Below, one piece after another: positions 62,872 to 64,000 of a DNA stretch of 64,000 nucleotides (its first letter is position 1; each line of letters begins with the position of its first letter). The stretch is from NCBI RefSeq assembly GCF_003121405.1, contig NZ_QBUY01000006.1, positions 62,001-126,000 of the forward strand, in the 5' to 3' direction. Below the pieces are notes generated by a model. The model was not told the DNA's origin. It ran no database searches and saw only the letters and a list, made by a program, of their open reading frames with translations. The DNA comes from Paraburkholderia sp. C35. Lineage in GTDB: Bacteria; Pseudomonadota; Gammaproteobacteria; Burkholderiales; Burkholderiaceae. The position numbers and the translations under genes were made by a program.

Positions 62872-63135
62872 TCACTGATACATCCCGTTCGGCAAGCGGC
62901 CATGATAAGGCGTGTCGCGGCAGTGTCCCCACGGACCGAGCCAATATCCCGGCGGGCATGCATAGGTCGAAACAGCCGGCGGCGGCGCATAGACGACGGG
63001 AGCGGAATATCGGCACTGGCCCCATGCGTTGCGCCAGCCTCCCGGTCCGCAGCCTTGCGCCGCTTGCGCCGTACCAATCGAAAACGCCACTGCCGTTGCT
63101 GCTACTGCGAGTGATGCAAGATATTTACTGTTCAC
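62872..63135 (-). CDS. Small secreted GCG_CRPN-type protein
   Basis: 87 residues. Signal peptide LASLAVAATAVAFSIGTAQA (about 1-25) is followed by QGCGPGGWRNAWGQCRYSAP and a second Cys pair in CPPGYWLGPWGHC, i.e. two G-x-W-G-x-C-R-like units, the GCG_CRPN signature. Four mature cysteines could form two disulfides. The C terminus is Pro/Gly/Tyr rich. No function is known for the family; secretion to the periplasm is expected. Confidence 0.82.
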   Translation of the reverse strand: MNSKYLASLAVAATAVAFSIGTAQAAQGCGPGGWRNAWGQCRYSAPVVYAPPPAVSTYACPPGYWLGPWGHCRDTPYHGRLPNGMYQ

Positions 63136-63227
63136 GATTCGCTCCTGTCGCGTGGTATGAACACTTGTTGTCGACAGGAGCCATTGTGCAGATCCACTCT
63201 TAGCAAAGAATGAGTGCGCAACGAGTT

Positions 63228-63560
63228 TTACTCCAGGCTATCAACCCTCGCGATATCGGAGCACAGCCACTCCGCCAGTTCGCGAATGGCCATTTCGTTG
63301 CGCGAGAAGAAGACCCATTGGCCCACTTTCTGAGCCTTGATCAGCCCCGCCCGCTCGAGCTGCGACAGATGGACTGACACGGTCGATTGCGACAGTCCGC
63401 TTCGTGCATGCAGCATGCTGACCGACACCGCGCGAAGTGCCGAATACCCGGCTTCCATAAAGTACTCGTCGGGGTTGGCCAGCCATTGCAGTACCTGTCG
63501 TCGATAGGGATGCGCCAACGCACGAATGGCGGCATCGAAATCCATTGTTTGTCCCGTCAT
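63228..63560 (-). CDS. ArsR-family winged-helix regulator
   Basis: 110 residues. DFDAAIRALAHPYRRQVLQWL is the first helix pair, SGLSQSTVSVHLSQLERAGLI the recognition helices, and WVFFSRNEMAIRELAEWL the wing and C-terminal helix. The metal-binding CxC of ArsR/SmtB is absent. Cys is found only near the C terminus, so it is likely a non-metal member of the family. ATG 63560 has GGAG upstream; TTG 63575 and ATG 63545 are alternatives. The target is unknown. Confidence 0.82.
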   Translation of the reverse strand: MTGQTMDFDAAIRALAHPYRRQVLQWLANPDEYFMEAGYSALRAVSVSMLHARSGLSQSTVSVHLSQLERAGLIKAQKVGQWVFFSRNEMAIRELAEWLCSDIARVDSLE

Positions 63561-63614
63561 GCTCATCTGCTCCAAAAACGGATGCTGCCTGATTGAATGC
63601 CTCGGCGAGCGCCG

Positions 63615-64000
63615 TCAGAACATGTCCGCAGCCGGTTGACGTCCCGCGCGCTCGCCACGCGCATCAGGATGGCTCCGCGAAGGAATGAATGGTCCCGTGA
63701 TCATGGTCGCGTAACTCTGACCGGGTCCCACCATCGGATAGACATCGGCATTCTGGTCGATCATGACTTCGAGGAAGGCCGGTCCATCGAAATCAAGAAA
63801 GGCTCTGAGTTTGCCGTCCAGTTCGTCGATCGTCTCGACACGACTGGCGAATTCGAATCCATCCGCCCGCGCCGCCATCACGAAGTCCTTGCGATGAAGC
63901 GTCTTGTCGCTCACGCACAGCCGCCCCTCGTAGTACAGATGCTGCCATTGCCGGATCATGCCGTCGCCCAGATTGTTGAGCAGCAGTACCTTGACGGGCA
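63615..64000 (-). CDS. Acetolactate synthase-type large subunit, C-terminal part (cut by window end)
   Basis: The frame is open to the window end (about 128 residues visible). PVKVLLLNNLGDGMIRQWQ, then LYYEGRLCVSDKTLHRKDFV and FLEVMIDQNADVYPMVGPG, match the last quarter of thiamine-diphosphate acetolactate synthase (IlvB/IlvI type). The enzyme joins two pyruvates, or pyruvate and 2-oxobutyrate, in branched-chain amino-acid synthesis. Whether this is the biosynthetic or a catabolic form cannot be told from this part. Confidence 0.85.
   Translation of the reverse strand, partial: PVKVLLLNNLGDGMIRQWQHLYYEGRLCVSDKTLHRKDFVMAARADGFEFASRVETIDELDGKLRAFLDFDGPAFLEVMIDQNADVYPMVGPGQSYATMITGPFIPSRSHPDARGERAGRQPAADMF

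Overview
The window is GC-rich, densely coded and bacterial. Protein content points to a Burkholderiaceae chromosome or megaplasmid (Paraburkholderia/Caballeronia-like): many LysR and TetR regulators, RND efflux, a complete aerobic nicotinate pathway, GCG_CRPN and DUF1272 proteins. This assignment is inference from gene content. No rRNA, tRNA, CRISPR or insertion sequence was recognised. Both ends cut a gene: the C-terminal part of a LysR regulator at the left and the C-terminal part of an acetolactate synthase-type enzyme at the right.

Layout. 1-15.7 kb is an accessory region with two related modules: a LysR regulator, an isochorismatase-family hydrolase and a TetR regulator occur twice (1-6.7 kb and 12-15.7 kb). 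Between them lie a three-gene PAS-kinase/response-regulator operon (6.7-10.0 kb) and an aldehyde dehydrogenase. 15.0-22.0 kb is a TetR-controlled tripartite RND efflux operon. 22-32.7 kb holds small metabolic genes and their local repressors: a PEP mutase-like enzyme, an aldo/keto reductase with MarR, a TetR, an MFS pump with a DUF1272 protein and a divergent HxlR, an exported hydrolase, a cupredoxin with a Tat-exported phosphoesterase, and a short-protein/cytochrome-b-like membrane pair.

32.9-37.4 kb is the most novel segment. A 45-residue peptide is followed by an HExxH protein of the putative peptide-modifying type, a SAM methyltransferase, an ATP-grasp ligase and a saccharopine dehydrogenase-like enzyme. 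All are on one strand, and the last four are coupled by overlaps or very short gaps. It reads as an undescribed peptide-derived natural-product pathway.

37.4-46.1 kb carries an alkylsulfatase operon, a DUF2252 protein, a GluR0-like channel, a hydrolase/cupin-dioxygenase operon with a divergent TetR, and an SDR. 46.1-58.8 kb is the nicotinate catabolic cluster: nicA, cytochrome-type nicB and nicC on the minus strand; nicE, nicD, nicX, nicF and a separate molybdenum subunit on the plus strand; nicR; and an MFS transporter. Together they take nicotinate through 6-hydroxynicotinate, 2,5-dihydroxypyridine, N-formylmaleamate, maleamate and maleate to fumarate. The hydroxylase is split in an unusual way. 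A roughly 660-bp inverted-repeat element follows at 58.8-59.5 kb, then LysR/MFS genes, a small secreted GCG_CRPN protein and an ArsR regulator.

Regulation visible in the sequence: a 17-bp box next to promoter-like -35/-10 pairs occurs three times, once inside the kinase/response-regulator operon. A matching HxlR operator sits before both the HxlR gene and its MFS target. Candidate NicR operators occur at the nic promoters. Palindromes lie in the promoters of several TetR genes. All of these are predictions.
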